Source: Afipia sp. (lineage in GTDB: Bacteria; Pseudomonadota; Alphaproteobacteria; Rhizobiales; Xanthobacteraceae). From it: 64,000 bases of DNA. Location: NCBI GenBank assembly GCA_017308575.1, contig JAFKEQ010000002.1, positions 470,017 to 534,016 of the forward strand. Reading direction: 5' to 3'. Shown here in pieces: positions 9,497 through 19,322 of the stretch (within the stretch, counting starts at the first letter, position 1; every line of letters begins with the position of its first letter). The notes under the pieces are model-generated. The model saw only the letters and a program-made list of their open reading frames with translations, did not search any database and had not been told where the DNA came from. The position numbers and the translations under genes were made by a program.

Positions 9497-10696
9497 ATGC
9501 ATGCGATGCAGACTGTCGATTTTACCAGTGTTGCAGAATGGCTGACCGACGGCGCGCGGTCGGCAACGCGCGTCAATCAGTTCATCTCCGAGACCTGCGA
9601 GCGGCTGGTGGCATGCGGCCTGCCGCTGTCGCGGGTCGGCGTGTTCGTCAGCATGCTCCATCCCAGCATGATCGGCCGCAATTTCATCTGGCGAAAAGGT
9701 GCCGGCGTGGCGATGGGCAGCATGGCCTATGGCTCGGAGGAAACCGACGATTATCTCTCGAGCCCGCTCGCCACGGTTTTTGAACAGGGGCGCGAGGTGC
9801 GGCGCCGGCTGTCGGATGGCGATGTCGGTAACTCGCCGTTCTTCTCCGAAATGCGTATAGCGGGCGCGACGGACTACATCGCGCTGCCGCTCCACATGTC
9901 CGACGGCGGAGTGCATGCCACGAGCTGGATCACGGCCCATGCCGACGGTTTCAGCGACGCACAACTCGACGCATTGAGAGCGCTGATGCCGGCGCTCACG
10001 CGCATGATCGAAATCTGGACGTTGCGGCGAACCGCGGCGGGCCTGCTGAATAATTATGTCGGCGAGCGGGCCGGGTCCCGCATCCTCGCCGGACAGATTC
10101 GCCGCGGTCATACCGAGAGCATGCACGCGGCGATCTGGCTGTCGGACCTGCGCGGCTTCACGGCGCTGTCGGACCGACTGTCGCCGGACGCGGTGGTGGG
10201 GCTGCTCAACACCTATTTCGACTGCCAGGTGCCCGCGATCCTCGATCACGGCGGCGAAGTGCTCAAGTTCATGGGCGATGGCCTGCTGGCGGTGTTTCCG
10301 ATGGCCGAGGACGAGAGCGATGCTGCAGAAATCTGCCGGCATGTAATGGATGCGGCGCGCCAGAGCCGCGCCAATGTCGCGGCGATGACCCACCCCCATG
10401 GCGGCGAAATGCTGGATGGCTTTCGCTTCGGTCTCGCATTGCATGTCGGTACGGTTCTCTATGGCAATATCGGCGGCGGCGACCGCCTCGATTTCACCTG
10501 CATCGGACCGGCGGTAAATCTCGCCGCGCGGCTGGAGAAGATGGCCGGTCGCCTTGGCCGAACCGTAGTGGCGTCGAGCGCTTTCGCCGGCCATGCCGAT
10601 ATGGACTGGGCCGATCTCGGGGTATTTTCGGTGGCCGGCTTTTCGGCCGCGCAGCGGGTCTATGGCCTGACGGACGAAACATCCTCCGCCAGCTAG
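9497..10696 (+). CDS. Class III adenylate/guanylate cyclase
   Basis: 399 residues. The N-terminal half (about 1-190) is a soluble GAF-like sensory region. The C-terminal catalytic domain has the metal-binding aspartates in SDLRGFTALSDRL and KFMGDGLLAVFP, and the transition-state Asn/Arg in VNLAARLEKM, so it looks active. The Lys before FMGDG is more common in adenylate than guanylate cyclases. The ClC gene starts 4 bases after its stop, suggesting translational coupling. An alternative ATG lies two codons downstream. Confidence 0.9.
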   Translation: MHAMQTVDFTSVAEWLTDGARSATRVNQFISETCERLVACGLPLSRVGVFVSMLHPSMIGRNFIWRKGAGVAMGSMAYGSEETDDYLSSPLATVFEQGREVRRRLSDGDVGNSPFFSEMRIAGATDYIALPLHMSDGGVHATSWITAHADGFSDAQLDALRALMPALTRMIEIWTLRRTAAGLLNNYVGERAGSRILAGQIRRGHTESMHAAIWLSDLRGFTALSDRLSPDAVVGLLNTYFDCQVPAILDHGGEVLKFMGDGLLAVFPMAEDESDAAEICRHVMDAARQSRANVAAMTHPHGGEMLDGFRFGLALHVGTVLYGNIGGGDRLDFTCIGPAVNLAARLEKMAGRLGRTVVASSAFAGHADMDWADLGVFSVAGFSAAQRVYGLTDETSSAS

Positions 10697-10699
10697 GCC

Positions 10700-12541
10700 T
10701 TGCCGAATCCGGCATTGACCCTTGTGTCGATGGCGATAAAACCCGTCATCGATCTCTCGCTCGTGCAAAGCCCCCGCCCGATGGCGTCTTCCAGTTCCTT
10801 TGTTGAAGCTCCCCAGCGCTTGCGCGCGTTCGTCCGCGCGCGCGCTTCAAGCCTCATCGTTGTCGCGGCGCTGATCGGCGCCATGTCGGGCCTGTTCGTG
10901 GCGGCCATGAGCGCGGCAGTCGAATTCCTCCATGTCGTTCTGTTCCAGATTCCGATGGGCGCACGGCTTTCGGGCCTTAGCAGTGTCGATCCGGTGCGGG
11001 CCATCCTCGCGCCATCGCTCGGCGGTCTTGTGCTCGGCGTCGCGCTGCTTTTGCTGCTGCGATGGCGGCCGGGCCGCGAAATCGACCCGATTGAAGCCAA
11101 CGCGCTGCACGGCGGCTACATGTCGTTCCGGGGCAGTATCGTGGTCGCGCTGCAAACGATCTGGTCGAGCGGCGTCGGCGGCTCGGTCGGGCTTGAAGCG
11201 GGCTATACCCAATTGGCCAGCGGCGTGGCGTCCTCGATCGGCCGTGCATTCCATCTGCGCCGTGTGGACCAGCGCGTGATGGTCGGCTGTGGCGCGGCGG
11301 CTGCGATCGCAGGGGCCTTCGGTGCGCCGCTGGCGGGGGCGTTCTATGCCTTCGAGCTGGTTCTCGGCAGCTACACGCCTGCAAGCCTTGCCGCGATCGG
11401 TGTGGCCGCGGTGACGGGACATGCCGTCGCGCGGGCCTTCTCGCCGCTATCGCTGGGCATCAGCATCCGTCCGATCGGCGAAGTGCTCGGGCAGGATCTT
11501 GCCATCGCGGCGATCCTCGGCCTGCTCGCCGCGCTGACCGGAATCGCGATCATGCGCGGCGTGGCGCTGTTCGATACGCTGCTCTCCAAGGTGAAATTGT
11601 GGACGCCATTGCGGCCTGCGCTCGGCGGTCTGATCGTCGGTCTGCTCGCGCTGGTAACGCCGCAGGTGCTGGCCTCCGGTCACGGCGCGCTCTATCTCAA
11701 CAGCTTGATCGCGATGCCAGTGGCAGTGATGGCCATGGTGTTCGTGCTGAAGGCGCTGGCGTCCATCGTGTCGCTCGGCTCGGGCTTTCGCGGCGGGTTG
11801 TTCTTCGCTTCATTGCTGCTCGGTTCGCTCGGAGGGCATCTTTTCGCGGCGGGCGTCTCTACAGTTCTGCCGGGCCGGGATCTCGACCCCGGCGTTTATG
11901 CGGTCATCGGTATGAGCGCGCTGTCTGCTTCGATCATCGGCGGGCCGCTGACGATGTCGTTCATCGCACTCGAAGCCACGGGGAATCTCTGGCTGACGAC
12001 TGCCGTGCTGGTCGCCGTGATCGTATCGATGCAGGTGACGCGCGAACTGTTCGGCTATTCGTTCGCGACGTGGCGATTCCATCTGCGCGGCGAGACCATC
12101 CGCAGCGCCGCCGATGTCGGCTGGATCAGGGATCTGACAGTGCGCAGGATGATGCGGTCCGATGTGACGATCGTGAATGTCGCGACCTCGGTTGCAGATT
12201 TCCGCGCCGCGTTTCCGCTGGGTTCGAAAACGCAGGTCGTCGCGGTCGATGCCGACGACAGATATGCGGGCATCGTGTTCGTGGCTGAAGCTCATGGATC
12301 GAACGATCATTCGGACGGCAGCCTGCGTGAGATCGTGCACTATCGAGACGTGACGCTATTGCCGGGCATGGACATCCGCCAGGCGGTGGCGGCGTTCGAT
12401 GAAGCCGAAGCAGAATCGCTGGCGGTGGTGGAGACGGTGGATCGCGGCCGGGTGATCGGCCTTTTGACCGAAGCGCATGCGCTGCGCCGTTATGCCGAAG
12501 AGTCGGACAAGCATCGGCGCGATATGGTCGGCGAAATGTAA
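10700..12541 (+). CDS. ClC-family chloride channel/transporter with C-terminal CBS domains
   Basis: 613 residues: about ten or more hydrophobic helices (residues about 45-440), then a CBS pair (about 480-600, from RRMMRSDVTIVNVATS). The ClC 'GREGP' motif appears as VGLEAGYTQ, keeping the gating Glu but not the Arg and Pro. The usual GSGIP motif is not recognisable, and GxFxP reads GFRGGLFFASLL without Pro. It therefore belongs to a divergent branch whose selectivity may differ from classical Cl-/H+ exchangers. It is coupled to the cyclase gene upstream. Several alternative starts exist within the first 30 residues. Confidence 0.85.
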   Translation: MPNPALTLVSMAIKPVIDLSLVQSPRPMASSSSFVEAPQRLRAFVRARASSLIVVAALIGAMSGLFVAAMSAAVEFLHVVLFQIPMGARLSGLSSVDPVRAILAPSLGGLVLGVALLLLLRWRPGREIDPIEANALHGGYMSFRGSIVVALQTIWSSGVGGSVGLEAGYTQLASGVASSIGRAFHLRRVDQRVMVGCGAAAAIAGAFGAPLAGAFYAFELVLGSYTPASLAAIGVAAVTGHAVARAFSPLSLGISIRPIGEVLGQDLAIAAILGLLAALTGIAIMRGVALFDTLLSKVKLWTPLRPALGGLIVGLLALVTPQVLASGHGALYLNSLIAMPVAVMAMVFVLKALASIVSLGSGFRGGLFFASLLLGSLGGHLFAAGVSTVLPGRDLDPGVYAVIGMSALSASIIGGPLTMSFIALEATGNLWLTTAVLVAVIVSMQVTRELFGYSFATWRFHLRGETIRSAADVGWIRDLTVRRMMRSDVTIVNVATSVADFRAAFPLGSKTQVVAVDADDRYAGIVFVAEAHGSNDHSDGSLREIVHYRDVTLLPGMDIRQAVAAFDEAEAESLAVVETVDRGRVIGLLTEAHALRRYAEESDKHRRDMVGEM

Positions 12542-12710
12542 GCCTCCTGACGAGCGCCGTTCACGTCGGAGGGTTCCGGATAAATCCACTTTAATGCTCT
12601 CCATTAGCCCGTCGTTAACGGAGATTCATCGCAAGCGTGCGTGTCGCAACGCTATAGACGCGGAATTAGGCAAACAGGGCGAGATTGCGCTTCTCTGAAC
12701 CGGGTACGCA

Positions 12711-14252
12711 ATGAAACTGCTCGCATATTTGAGATCAAAACTGATCCGTTCCAGCCGGACATTCGTCTGGTCGGCCACGGCATGCGTCCTTCTGATCCTG
12801 CTCGGTTTCTTTCTGGCCATCGGCTACGATTTCTATCGGAGCGCGTTGCGGGTGAGCGAGCAGGCCGCCACCAACGTGGCCACGCTCGCGCAGCAGACCA
12901 TCGCACGCGACATTGAACTCTACGCGCTCTCGCTTCAGTCCGTGCTTGATGGTGTGAACGATCCCGACATCCTTTACCAGGAGCCGGGGTTGCGTCAGAA
13001 AATCTTGTTCGACAGGTCCGCGACGGCGCCCGGGCTGGGTGCGATCGTTGTACTGGACGAGCACGGAGATATCAGCCTCGATTCGCAGGGATATCCCGTG
13101 CGCGCCGGTAACTTTGCCGACCGCGAATATTTCAAGGTTCACCGCGACGCGGCGGAGGACATCGGACTTTATGTCAGTGAACCGTTCAAGGCGCGCCTGC
13201 AGGATCAAGCCTGGATGCTGTCCGTCAGCAGGCGCATCAGCAAGCCGGACGGAAGTTTCGGCGGCATCGTCTCCGGCACGATCCGGGTCAGCTATTTCGA
13301 ACGGCTGTTCAACAATGTCGCCATGCGCGACGGCGACCGGATGTTCCTGCTCAGGGACGACGGCACGCTGCTGGCGCGCAATGCGAGCACGAAAGCTAAG
13401 ATCGGCACCAACTGGAAATCGTCTCCGATCTTCAGTCAGGTGATGGCGCGCACCAAGGGCGCGCTTGTCAGCGGGAAATCGACAGACGGCATAACGCGCC
13501 TCTATGCGTTCCATCATGTCGACCGGCTGCCGCTCGTCGTCGCGGTGGGCGTTTCGACGGAGCAGATTCTCGCGCCATGGCGCTCGAAGATGATGGTTCT
13601 TGCCGGGATCTTCGCGGTGATGGCGCTCGGCGTTATCGGTCTGGTCTGGATGCTGGAAGGCGAACTGCGCCGGCGTGCCGCGGCGGAGGAAGCCGCGGAA
13701 GAACTGGCGCGGACGGACAGCCTGACCGGATTGCCCAACCGCCGCTGGTTCGACGAGACGCTGTCCCGCACATGGGATTCCGCGGTGCGCGATGGTGGCG
13801 CGGTTTCCCTGCTGATGATCGACGTCGATCATTTCAAGTTGTTCAACGACAGCTATGGTCATCAGGCGGGCGACCGGACGCTGGTGGCCGTCGCGGCGGT
13901 CATCGATAAGGCCGTGAGGCGGCCTGATGATTTCGCCGCACGCTATGGCGGCGAGGAATTCGTCGTCGTGCTGCCGAATACGGACCGGCGGGGCGCAGCA
14001 AGCATCGCCGAAGCGATCCGCGAGAAGATCCGTGCCTTGCTGGTGGGGCACTCCGGCACCAAGGAAGGGTTCGTCACCGTCAGCATCGGCGTCTCCAGCG
14101 CTGTGCCGCGGTCCGGACATGCGACGCGCGAGCATCTGCTCCGTGATGCGGACGCTGCGCTCTACCATGCCAAGGAAGCCGGACGGAATACCGTCCGGGT
14201 CGGCAATGTCTTGCCAGCCGATTTCGAACGGCAGGTCAGCCGCGCCCGCTGA
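12711..14252 (+). CDS. Membrane diguanylate cyclase with periplasmic dCache-like sensor
   Basis: 513 residues. A first membrane helix lies at about residues 20-42 (ACVLLILLGFFLAIGYDF), an extracytoplasmic sensory region at about 45-290 (dCache-like, with DREYFKVHRDAAEDIGLYVS), a second helix at about 300-320, a short coiled linker, and a GGDEF domain whose active site reads RYGGEEF. An RxxD inhibitory site (RPDD) lies five residues before it, so c-di-GMP feedback control is likely. It should make c-di-GMP in response to an external ligand. The chemoreceptor genes next to it suggest a role in motility decisions. Confidence 0.92.
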   Translation: MKLLAYLRSKLIRSSRTFVWSATACVLLILLGFFLAIGYDFYRSALRVSEQAATNVATLAQQTIARDIELYALSLQSVLDGVNDPDILYQEPGLRQKILFDRSATAPGLGAIVVLDEHGDISLDSQGYPVRAGNFADREYFKVHRDAAEDIGLYVSEPFKARLQDQAWMLSVSRRISKPDGSFGGIVSGTIRVSYFERLFNNVAMRDGDRMFLLRDDGTLLARNASTKAKIGTNWKSSPIFSQVMARTKGALVSGKSTDGITRLYAFHHVDRLPLVVAVGVSTEQILAPWRSKMMVLAGIFAVMALGVIGLVWMLEGELRRRAAAEEAAEELARTDSLTGLPNRRWFDETLSRTWDSAVRDGGAVSLLMIDVDHFKLFNDSYGHQAGDRTLVAVAAVIDKAVRRPDDFAARYGGEEFVVVLPNTDRRGAASIAEAIREKIRALLVGHSGTKEGFVTVSIGVSSAVPRSGHATREHLLRDADAALYHAKEAGRNTVRVGNVLPADFERQVSRAR

Positions 14253-14317
14253 TCGGATTGCTTAGGTAGATGCCGGTCTCTGCTGCGCCGAACCGGATCA
14301 GAACACAGACAAAAAGA

Positions 14318-14343
14318 AACCGGCGGCCGTGAGGCCGCCGGTT
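14318..14343 (-). terminator. Rho-independent terminator after the first chemoreceptor gene
   Basis: A perfect 11-bp stem (AACCGGCGGCC / GGCCGCCGGTT) encloses a 4-base loop. Read on the minus strand it is followed by TTTCTTTTTG, a U-rich tail, so it ends the chemoreceptor transcript. It may also act on the opposite diguanylate cyclase transcript, where the tail is weaker. Confidence 0.85.
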
Positions 14344-14364
14344 GTATTTCGCTCTGCGCCTGGG

Positions 14365-16056
14365 TCAGGCAGCGCGGACGTTGTTTAGGAACTTCTGCAC
14401 TTCCATCTTGAGGCGCGTGCTGTCGCTCGATAGCAACTGGGCGGACGACAGCACCTGTCCGGAGGCTGCGCCGGTTTCACCGGCGCCGCGGCTGACGTCG
14501 GTGATGCTGTTCGCCACTTCGCCGCTCAATTGAGCTGCCTGCTGGACGCTGCGGGAGATTTCCTGGGTTGCTGCACCCTGTTCTTCCACCGCCGCGGCGA
14601 TGGCCGAGGAAATCTCCGAGATCAGGGTGATGGTCTTGCCGATTTCCTTGATCGTGGAGACCGACTCCTGAGTCGCGGTCTGCATGCTGGCGACCTGGGT
14701 GCTGATCTCCTCGGTCGCCTTCGCCGTTTGTGCGGCGAGGGCCTTGACCTCGGAGGCGACGACCGCGAATCCGCGTCCGGCGTCGCCGGCGCGAGCGGCT
14801 TCGATGGTCGCGTTCAGCGCGAGCAGGTTGGTCTGCTCGGCAACCGCCGTGATCAGTTTCACCACGTCGCCAATGCGGTTGGCGGCCTGCGACAGTTCGG
14901 CGATGTTGCTGTCGGTCTTCTGGGCCTGACGCACGGCCTCATCGGCAATGCGGCTGGATTCCTGGACCTGACGGCCGATCTCGCCGACCGACGACGTGAT
15001 TTCTTCGGTCGCGACGGCTACCGATTGCACGTTGCTCGACACTTCCTGCGAGGCGGTGGCCGCTTCGCCGGAGGTGTGGCCGGTGGTTTCGGCCGTGCTG
15101 GTCAGGGTGTTGGCGGCGGCTTCAAGTTCGGTCGAGGACGACGACAGGGACTCGACGAGTTCGCCGATCATCGTTTCGAATTCGCGCGTGATGCTGTCGA
15201 CCCGCTGGCCGCGCTGGATCTTGGCTTCGGCTTCCTGCGAGGCGGCTTCGTCTGCGGCCTTCTTGGCGACCAGGGCTTCCTTGAAGACCTGCAGCGTGTC
15301 GGCCATCGCTCCGATTTCCGTCTTTTCACCCTGGTGCGGAACTTCCGCGCTCAGGTCACCTTCGCCAAGCGACTTCATGGGCTGCACGATAGAGTCGATG
15401 CCGCGGGACACGTCGCGGATCAGGTAGAAGCCAGCGACGAAGCCGGAGATGATGGCAAAGGCAAGGGCTCCCACGACAAGGCTGAAAGCCATGGCGTAGC
15501 TGTCGGCCGCGTCCTTCCCGGCGACATCGGCGCCCTTGTTGTTGAGTTCGACGTCCTTTGCCAGGATTTCGTCAGCCTTGAGGCCGATCGGATTCACCGT
15601 CTTCACGTTGATGTCCGACACTTCGGTAATCGATTTTCCGGCGGCGGCGCGCGACAGCGCCATGATGTTCTGGGTGCCTTGCCGGTATTCGTCCCAGACT
15701 TTCGCCCAATCATGATACAGAGCGCGCTCTTCCGGCGAGGTGATCAGCTTCTCGTAGCGGCTGCGGATATCGGCGTTTCGCTCTTCCACGCTCCGCAGGG
15801 TCTTTTCCTGCGCCAGCTTGTCTTCGAGGCTGTCGGCCAGCATGTGCTGGCGGATCACGTTGCGATAGGTGATGGTGCCGGCGCGCAGTTCACCAAGAGT
15901 GCGGACTGCCGGCAGCCAATTGGTCTGGATGTCGACCGCACTCGCGTTGATATTCTGCATCTGCCGGATGGCGAGAAGTCCCATTGCCGTCATGACAACG
16001 AGGAGGAACGCGATCACAGCCGTGATCTTGGTGCGAATGGAAAGCTTGGAAAACAT
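14365..16056 (-). CDS. Methyl-accepting chemotaxis protein (first paralogue)
   Basis: 563 residues. An N-terminal membrane helix ([20 protein letters not shown]) is followed by a periplasmic helical-bundle ligand domain (about 30-185), a second membrane helix at about 190-212, a HAMP domain, and a long signalling domain with the conserved hairpin region [18 protein letters not shown]. It relays ligand signals to CheA/CheW. The C-terminus lacks a CheR-tethering pentapeptide. It is clearly paralogous to the next gene (16347-18029) and shares a 16-base upstream motif with it. Confidence 0.95.
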   Translation of the reverse strand: MFSKLSIRTKITAVIAFLLVVMTAMGLLAIRQMQNINASAVDIQTNWLPAVRTLGELRAGTITYRNVIRQHMLADSLEDKLAQEKTLRSVEERNADIRSRYEKLITSPEERALYHDWAKVWDEYRQGTQNIMALSRAAAGKSITEVSDINVKTVNPIGLKADEILAKDVELNNKGADVAGKDAADSYAMAFSLVVGALAFAIISGFVAGFYLIRDVSRGIDSIVQPMKSLGEGDLSAEVPHQGEKTEIGAMADTLQVFKEALVAKKAADEAASQEAEAKIQRGQRVDSITREFETMIGELVESLSSSSTELEAAANTLTSTAETTGHTSGEAATASQEVSSNVQSVAVATEEITSSVGEIGRQVQESSRIADEAVRQAQKTDSNIAELSQAANRIGDVVKLITAVAEQTNLLALNATIEAARAGDAGRGFAVVASEVKALAAQTAKATEEISTQVASMQTATQESVSTIKEIGKTITLISEISSAIAAAVEEQGAATQEISRSVQQAAQLSGEVANSITDVSRGAGETGAASGQVLSSAQLLSSDSTRLKMEVQKFLNNVRAA

Positions 16057-16176
16057 GATGTGTCCTGGGTCTTTCTGACCGTTGGAAGCAGCGGAGAGGG
16101 CGGGAATGCGGTTGTCCGGTGAGTCCGCTCCGCTTTTCGGCAGATCGGATTACCGTTCAGACTTTCTCGAAGTTGG

Positions 16177-16192
16177 GTGAAATCTTGGTAAA
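16177..16192 (-). promoter_or_regulatory. Motif shared upstream of both chemoreceptor genes (copy 1)
   Basis: On the plus strand this reads GTGAAATCTTGGTAAA, and 15 of 16 bases match the copy at 18206-18221. It lies about 120 bases upstream of the first receptor start, and the second copy lies about 177 bases upstream of its paralogue. The position fits a common promoter or operator element, although retention of ancestral sequence after duplication is possible. Confidence 0.45.
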
Positions 16193-16292
16193 GGTATTGA
16201 AATGGGGATCGGCAAAGAGCCGCTTTTCGTGCGGCGTTTGTGCCGACGCACGTTGCGTGAAATGCATGGATTCCTTTTTGTGCAATAACAAA

Positions 16293-16321
16293 AACCCGGC
16301 GGGCTTTCGCGCCGCCGGGTT
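16293..16321 (-). terminator. Rho-independent terminator after the second chemoreceptor gene
   Basis: A 10-bp perfect stem (AACCCGGCGG / CCGCCGGGTT) with a 9-base loop. On the minus strand it is followed by TTTGTTATTG. It sits 25 bases after the stop codon of the second receptor gene. Confidence 0.85.
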
Positions 16322-16346
16322 CTGAACGTTCGCAGGGCGAATCCGG

Positions 16347-18029
16347 CTACGCGGCGCGGATCGTCACCAGGAAGTTCCGGACTTCCGTCTGAAGATGGTT
16401 GCTTTCCTTGGAGAGCGATTGAGCCGCCGCCAGCATCTGTGTCGACGCGGCTCCCGTTTCGCTGTTGCCGCGGTCGACGTCCGTGATGTTCGTCGCCACC
16501 CGGGCGCTGAGCCCGGCGGCCTGCTGGACGTTGCGGGCGATCTCCTGGGTCGCGGCGCCCTGTTCCTCGACGGCGGCCGCGATCGCGGCGGAAATCTCGG
16601 AAATCAGGTTGATGGTGCCGCTGATCTCCCGGATCGTCTCCACCGAAGCGCCGGTGGCGGTCTGCATGCCCGCGATCTGCGCGGTGATTTCGTCCGTGGC
16701 CTTGGCGGTCTGGGACGCCAGAGCCTTGACCTCGCTGGCCACCACGGCAAAGCCGCGACCGGCTTCACCGGCACGGGCGGCCTCGATGGTCGCGTTCAGC
16801 GCCAGGAGGTTGGTCTGTTCCGCGATGGCGGTGATCAGCTTCACCACATCGCCGATCCGTGCCGCGGCGCTCGACAGCTCATTAATGCTGGCGTCGGTCT
16901 TTCCGGCCTGCTCGACGGCGACCTTGGCCACCCGGCTGGATTCCTGCACCTGGCGGCTGATCTCGCTCACCGAAGAGGTGATTTCTTCCGTCGCCGTGGC
17001 GGTGGACTGAATGCTTTCCGAGACATCCTGCGAGGCGTTCGCTGCCTCGCTGGAGAGCTGGCGGGTGATCTCCGCGGAATGACTGAGGGTGCTGGCGGTC
17101 GCTTCCATTTCGGTCGATGCGGACGACAACGAGCCGATCAGTTCGCCGATCATGGTTTCGAAGCGGCCGGTGGCCTGATCGAGAACTTCGGCGCGGCGCA
17201 TCTTGACGGCGGCCTCCGCCGCAGCCGCTTCGTCGGCGGCCTTCTTGGCGAGCATGGCATCCTTGAAAACCTGAACGGTATCGGCGATCTGGCCGATTTC
17301 GGTGCGCTCGCCCTGATGGGGGACATCAGTGTTCAGGTCACCCGTTGCCAGAGCGCGCATCGGCGTCAGGACCGAGCCGATCCCGCGGGCCACATCACGA
17401 ACGATCAGGATAGCGGCAAAAAGGCCCGCCAATGTCATGGCGATGAGCGCGCCCAGCACGATCAGAAACGCCATTCCGTAAACGTTTTCAGCCTTTTGCC
17501 CCGAGGTTGCCGCGCCCTTGTCGTTCAGCTCGACGAGCTTTGCCAGCACGGCGTCCATGCTGCGGCCGGCGACGGTCGCGCGCTGGGCGTTCACGGCGCG
17601 GGCCTGGGCGACTTCGTGCTTGCGGGCGTGGGCGATGACTTCGCCGGCTGCTTCGAGGAAGCTCTTCCAGGTGGTCGAAAGGTCCTTGTACAGCGCCGCT
17701 TCCTCCGGTGAGGAAATCAGCGGCTCATAGGCTTTATTCGCCACGTCATAATCCTTGGCGCGCGCATCGAGATTGCGCTGGATGTCCGCCATGAACTTCT
17801 CGTCCGGCTCGGTCAGATAGTCGCGGAGCACGGCTCGATACCGCGCCGACTGGGTGCGCAACTCGCCGAGCAGGCGGACGCTCGGGAGCCAGCTTGTCTT
17901 GATGTCCTGCGCCGAGGTGTTGATCGCGCGCATCTCGATGATGGCGAACAGGCCCATGGCGGTCAGAGCAACGAGCAGGAGCGCAACGAGGGCGATGAGC
18001 TTGGTTCGGATGGAGAGCCTGGAGAGCAT
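16347..18029 (-). CDS. Methyl-accepting chemotaxis protein (second paralogue)
   Basis: 560 residues from the ATG at 18029 ([20 protein letters not shown]), chosen because it aligns with the start of the neighbouring paralogue; an ATG 54 bases upstream adds a non-conserved tail. The layout is the same: membrane helix, periplasmic four-helix-type sensor, second helix at about 190-212, HAMP, and signalling domain with [18 protein letters not shown]. The sensor domains differ far more than the signalling domains, which suggests duplication followed by ligand divergence. It is a separate transcription unit with its own terminator. Confidence 0.95.
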   Translation of the reverse strand: MLSRLSIRTKLIALVALLLVALTAMGLFAIIEMRAINTSAQDIKTSWLPSVRLLGELRTQSARYRAVLRDYLTEPDEKFMADIQRNLDARAKDYDVANKAYEPLISSPEEAALYKDLSTTWKSFLEAAGEVIAHARKHEVAQARAVNAQRATVAGRSMDAVLAKLVELNDKGAATSGQKAENVYGMAFLIVLGALIAMTLAGLFAAILIVRDVARGIGSVLTPMRALATGDLNTDVPHQGERTEIGQIADTVQVFKDAMLAKKAADEAAAAEAAVKMRRAEVLDQATGRFETMIGELIGSLSSASTEMEATASTLSHSAEITRQLSSEAANASQDVSESIQSTATATEEITSSVSEISRQVQESSRVAKVAVEQAGKTDASINELSSAAARIGDVVKLITAIAEQTNLLALNATIEAARAGEAGRGFAVVASEVKALASQTAKATDEITAQIAGMQTATGASVETIREISGTINLISEISAAIAAAVEEQGAATQEIARNVQQAAGLSARVATNITDVDRGNSETGAASTQMLAAAQSLSKESNHLQTEVRNFLVTIRAA

Positions 18030-18360
18030 CAAACAGTCCTTTCGAGGTCTTCTGACCTCGTTCAAGAAAGCGGACGAATCCAAACAAAGCAGTTTGGCCG
18101 TCGAAAATGACTTCGACGCCTAAAAGGCGCAGCGGTATTGGCAATTTCCAGTCGGTGACCCGCTGTCAGGAACGGGTGCCCGCCCTACAAACGTAAATAA
18201 ATTCCGTGAAATGTTGGTAAATGCCTCCGGACCGGGCATCCGGCCCGAAAAAGGGCACGATGCGGCGCTGCTGTGAACATCGTGGATGGGGTCCGGATTC
18301 CGGCCTTTCCGGGCCGAACGGCTCGTGTCACCATCGCAGCCTGAAGACGGGAGGTCAGCC
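18030..18360. other. Divergent intergenic region between chemoreceptor and VWA genes
   Basis: 331 bases without a gene. They hold the leader of the second chemoreceptor (including the shared motif at 18206-18221) and the upstream region of the VWA protein. An AT-rich patch at about 18185-18225 (ACGTAAATAAATTCCGTG) is the likeliest promoter area. No further structure is visible. Confidence 0.5.
18206..18221 (-). promoter_or_regulatory. Motif shared upstream of both chemoreceptor genes (copy 2)
   Basis: GTGAAATGTTGGTAAA on the plus strand, differing at one base from the copy at 16177-16192. It lies in an AT-rich patch upstream of the second receptor gene, consistent with a common control element. 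Confidence 0.45.
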
Positions 18361-19188
18361 ATGCGCTGGTGTGTCTCGATCGGAGCGGTGCTTGTGGCCG
18401 GTGCGCTTGCCGGCGGGGATACCCCCGGGGTTGCGGCGCCCGCCGCGCCGTCCCCGTCCGTTGACGCCACGGTGGACGTCGAACTGATCCTCGCGGTCGA
18501 CATCTCTTATTCCATGGACATGGATGAATTGGCCTTGCAACGCGAGGGGTATGCGGACGCCATTATCTCGAAGGAATTCCTGCAGGCGCTCAAGACCGGA
18601 CCGACCGGCAAGGTGGCGGTGACGTATTTCGAATGGGCGGCCTCCACCGACCAGAGGGTTGTGATGCCATGGCGGGTGATCGACGGCCCGGAATCCGCCG
18701 GAGCGGTGGCCGAGGACATCCGCAAAGCGCCGCTGCGCCGCGCCTCGCGCACATCGATTTCCGGCGCGATCAATTTCGCCATGCCGCTGTTCGACGCTAA
18801 CGCCTATCGCGGCATTCGCCGCGTGATCGATATTTCGGGAGACGGGCCCAACAACAACGGCGAGCCGGTCACGATCGCGCGTGACGCGGCGCTGGCCAAG
18901 GGTGTGACCATCAACGGCCTGCCGATTATGTCCAAGGCAACCAATTATGCGACGATGGATATCGAGAACCTCGATATCTATTACGAGGATTGCGTGATCG
19001 GCGGCGCGGGCTCGTTCGTGGTGCCGATCAAGATTCGCGAGAAGTTCAAGGAAGCAATCCGCACCAAGCTGGTGATGGAGGTCGCGCATCGCGTGCCGGA
19101 ACTCTCCGTTGTGCCGGCCGCAACGCGGGCGCAGCGAGTCTCCTGCACCATCGGCGAGAAGATCTGGCAGGAGCGGTGGGGGCAGTAG
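18361..19188 (+). CDS. Exported DUF1194 protein with von Willebrand factor A fold
   Basis: 275 residues from the ATG at 18361, which directly precedes a signal peptide (MRWCVSIGAVLVAGALAGG, cleavage probably near AAPAAP). The mature part has a MIDAS-type metal site, VDISYSMDMDE (DxSxS), and continues through SRTSISGAINFAM and VIDISGDGPNNNG, both typical of DUF1194 proteins. The function of the family is not established; a periplasmic metal-dependent adhesion or protein-binding role is plausible. It stands alone. Confidence 0.85.
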   Translation: MRWCVSIGAVLVAGALAGGDTPGVAAPAAPSPSVDATVDVELILAVDISYSMDMDELALQREGYADAIISKEFLQALKTGPTGKVAVTYFEWAASTDQRVVMPWRVIDGPESAGAVAEDIRKAPLRRASRTSISGAINFAMPLFDANAYRGIRRVIDISGDGPNNNGEPVTIARDAALAKGVTINGLPIMSKATNYATMDIENLDIYYEDCVIGGAGSFVVPIKIREKFKEAIRTKLVMEVAHRVPELSVVPAATRAQRVSCTIGEKIWQERWGQ

Positions 19189-19216
19189 CTGTGGAGCGAA
19201 TGCAGCAGATTCTGTT

Positions 19217-19303
19217 GTCATCACCGGGCTTGTCCCGGTGATCCCGACGGATTGAGCATGGTGCCCGGTTGGTCGGGATGGCCGGAACAAGTCCGGCCAG
19301 GAC
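19217..19303. repeat. REP-like palindromes (CACCGGGCTTGTCCCGGTG type)
   Basis: The first unit, GTCATCACCGGGCTTGTCCC followed by GGTGATCC, recurs at 23634-23661. The second unit (19275-19303) is the related GGGATGGCCGGAACAAGTCC followed by GGCCAGGAC in opposite orientation. They lie between convergent genes and may also serve as a transcription end. Confidence 0.75.
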
Positions 19304-19322
19304 AATTTTGGAAAACTGCGGT

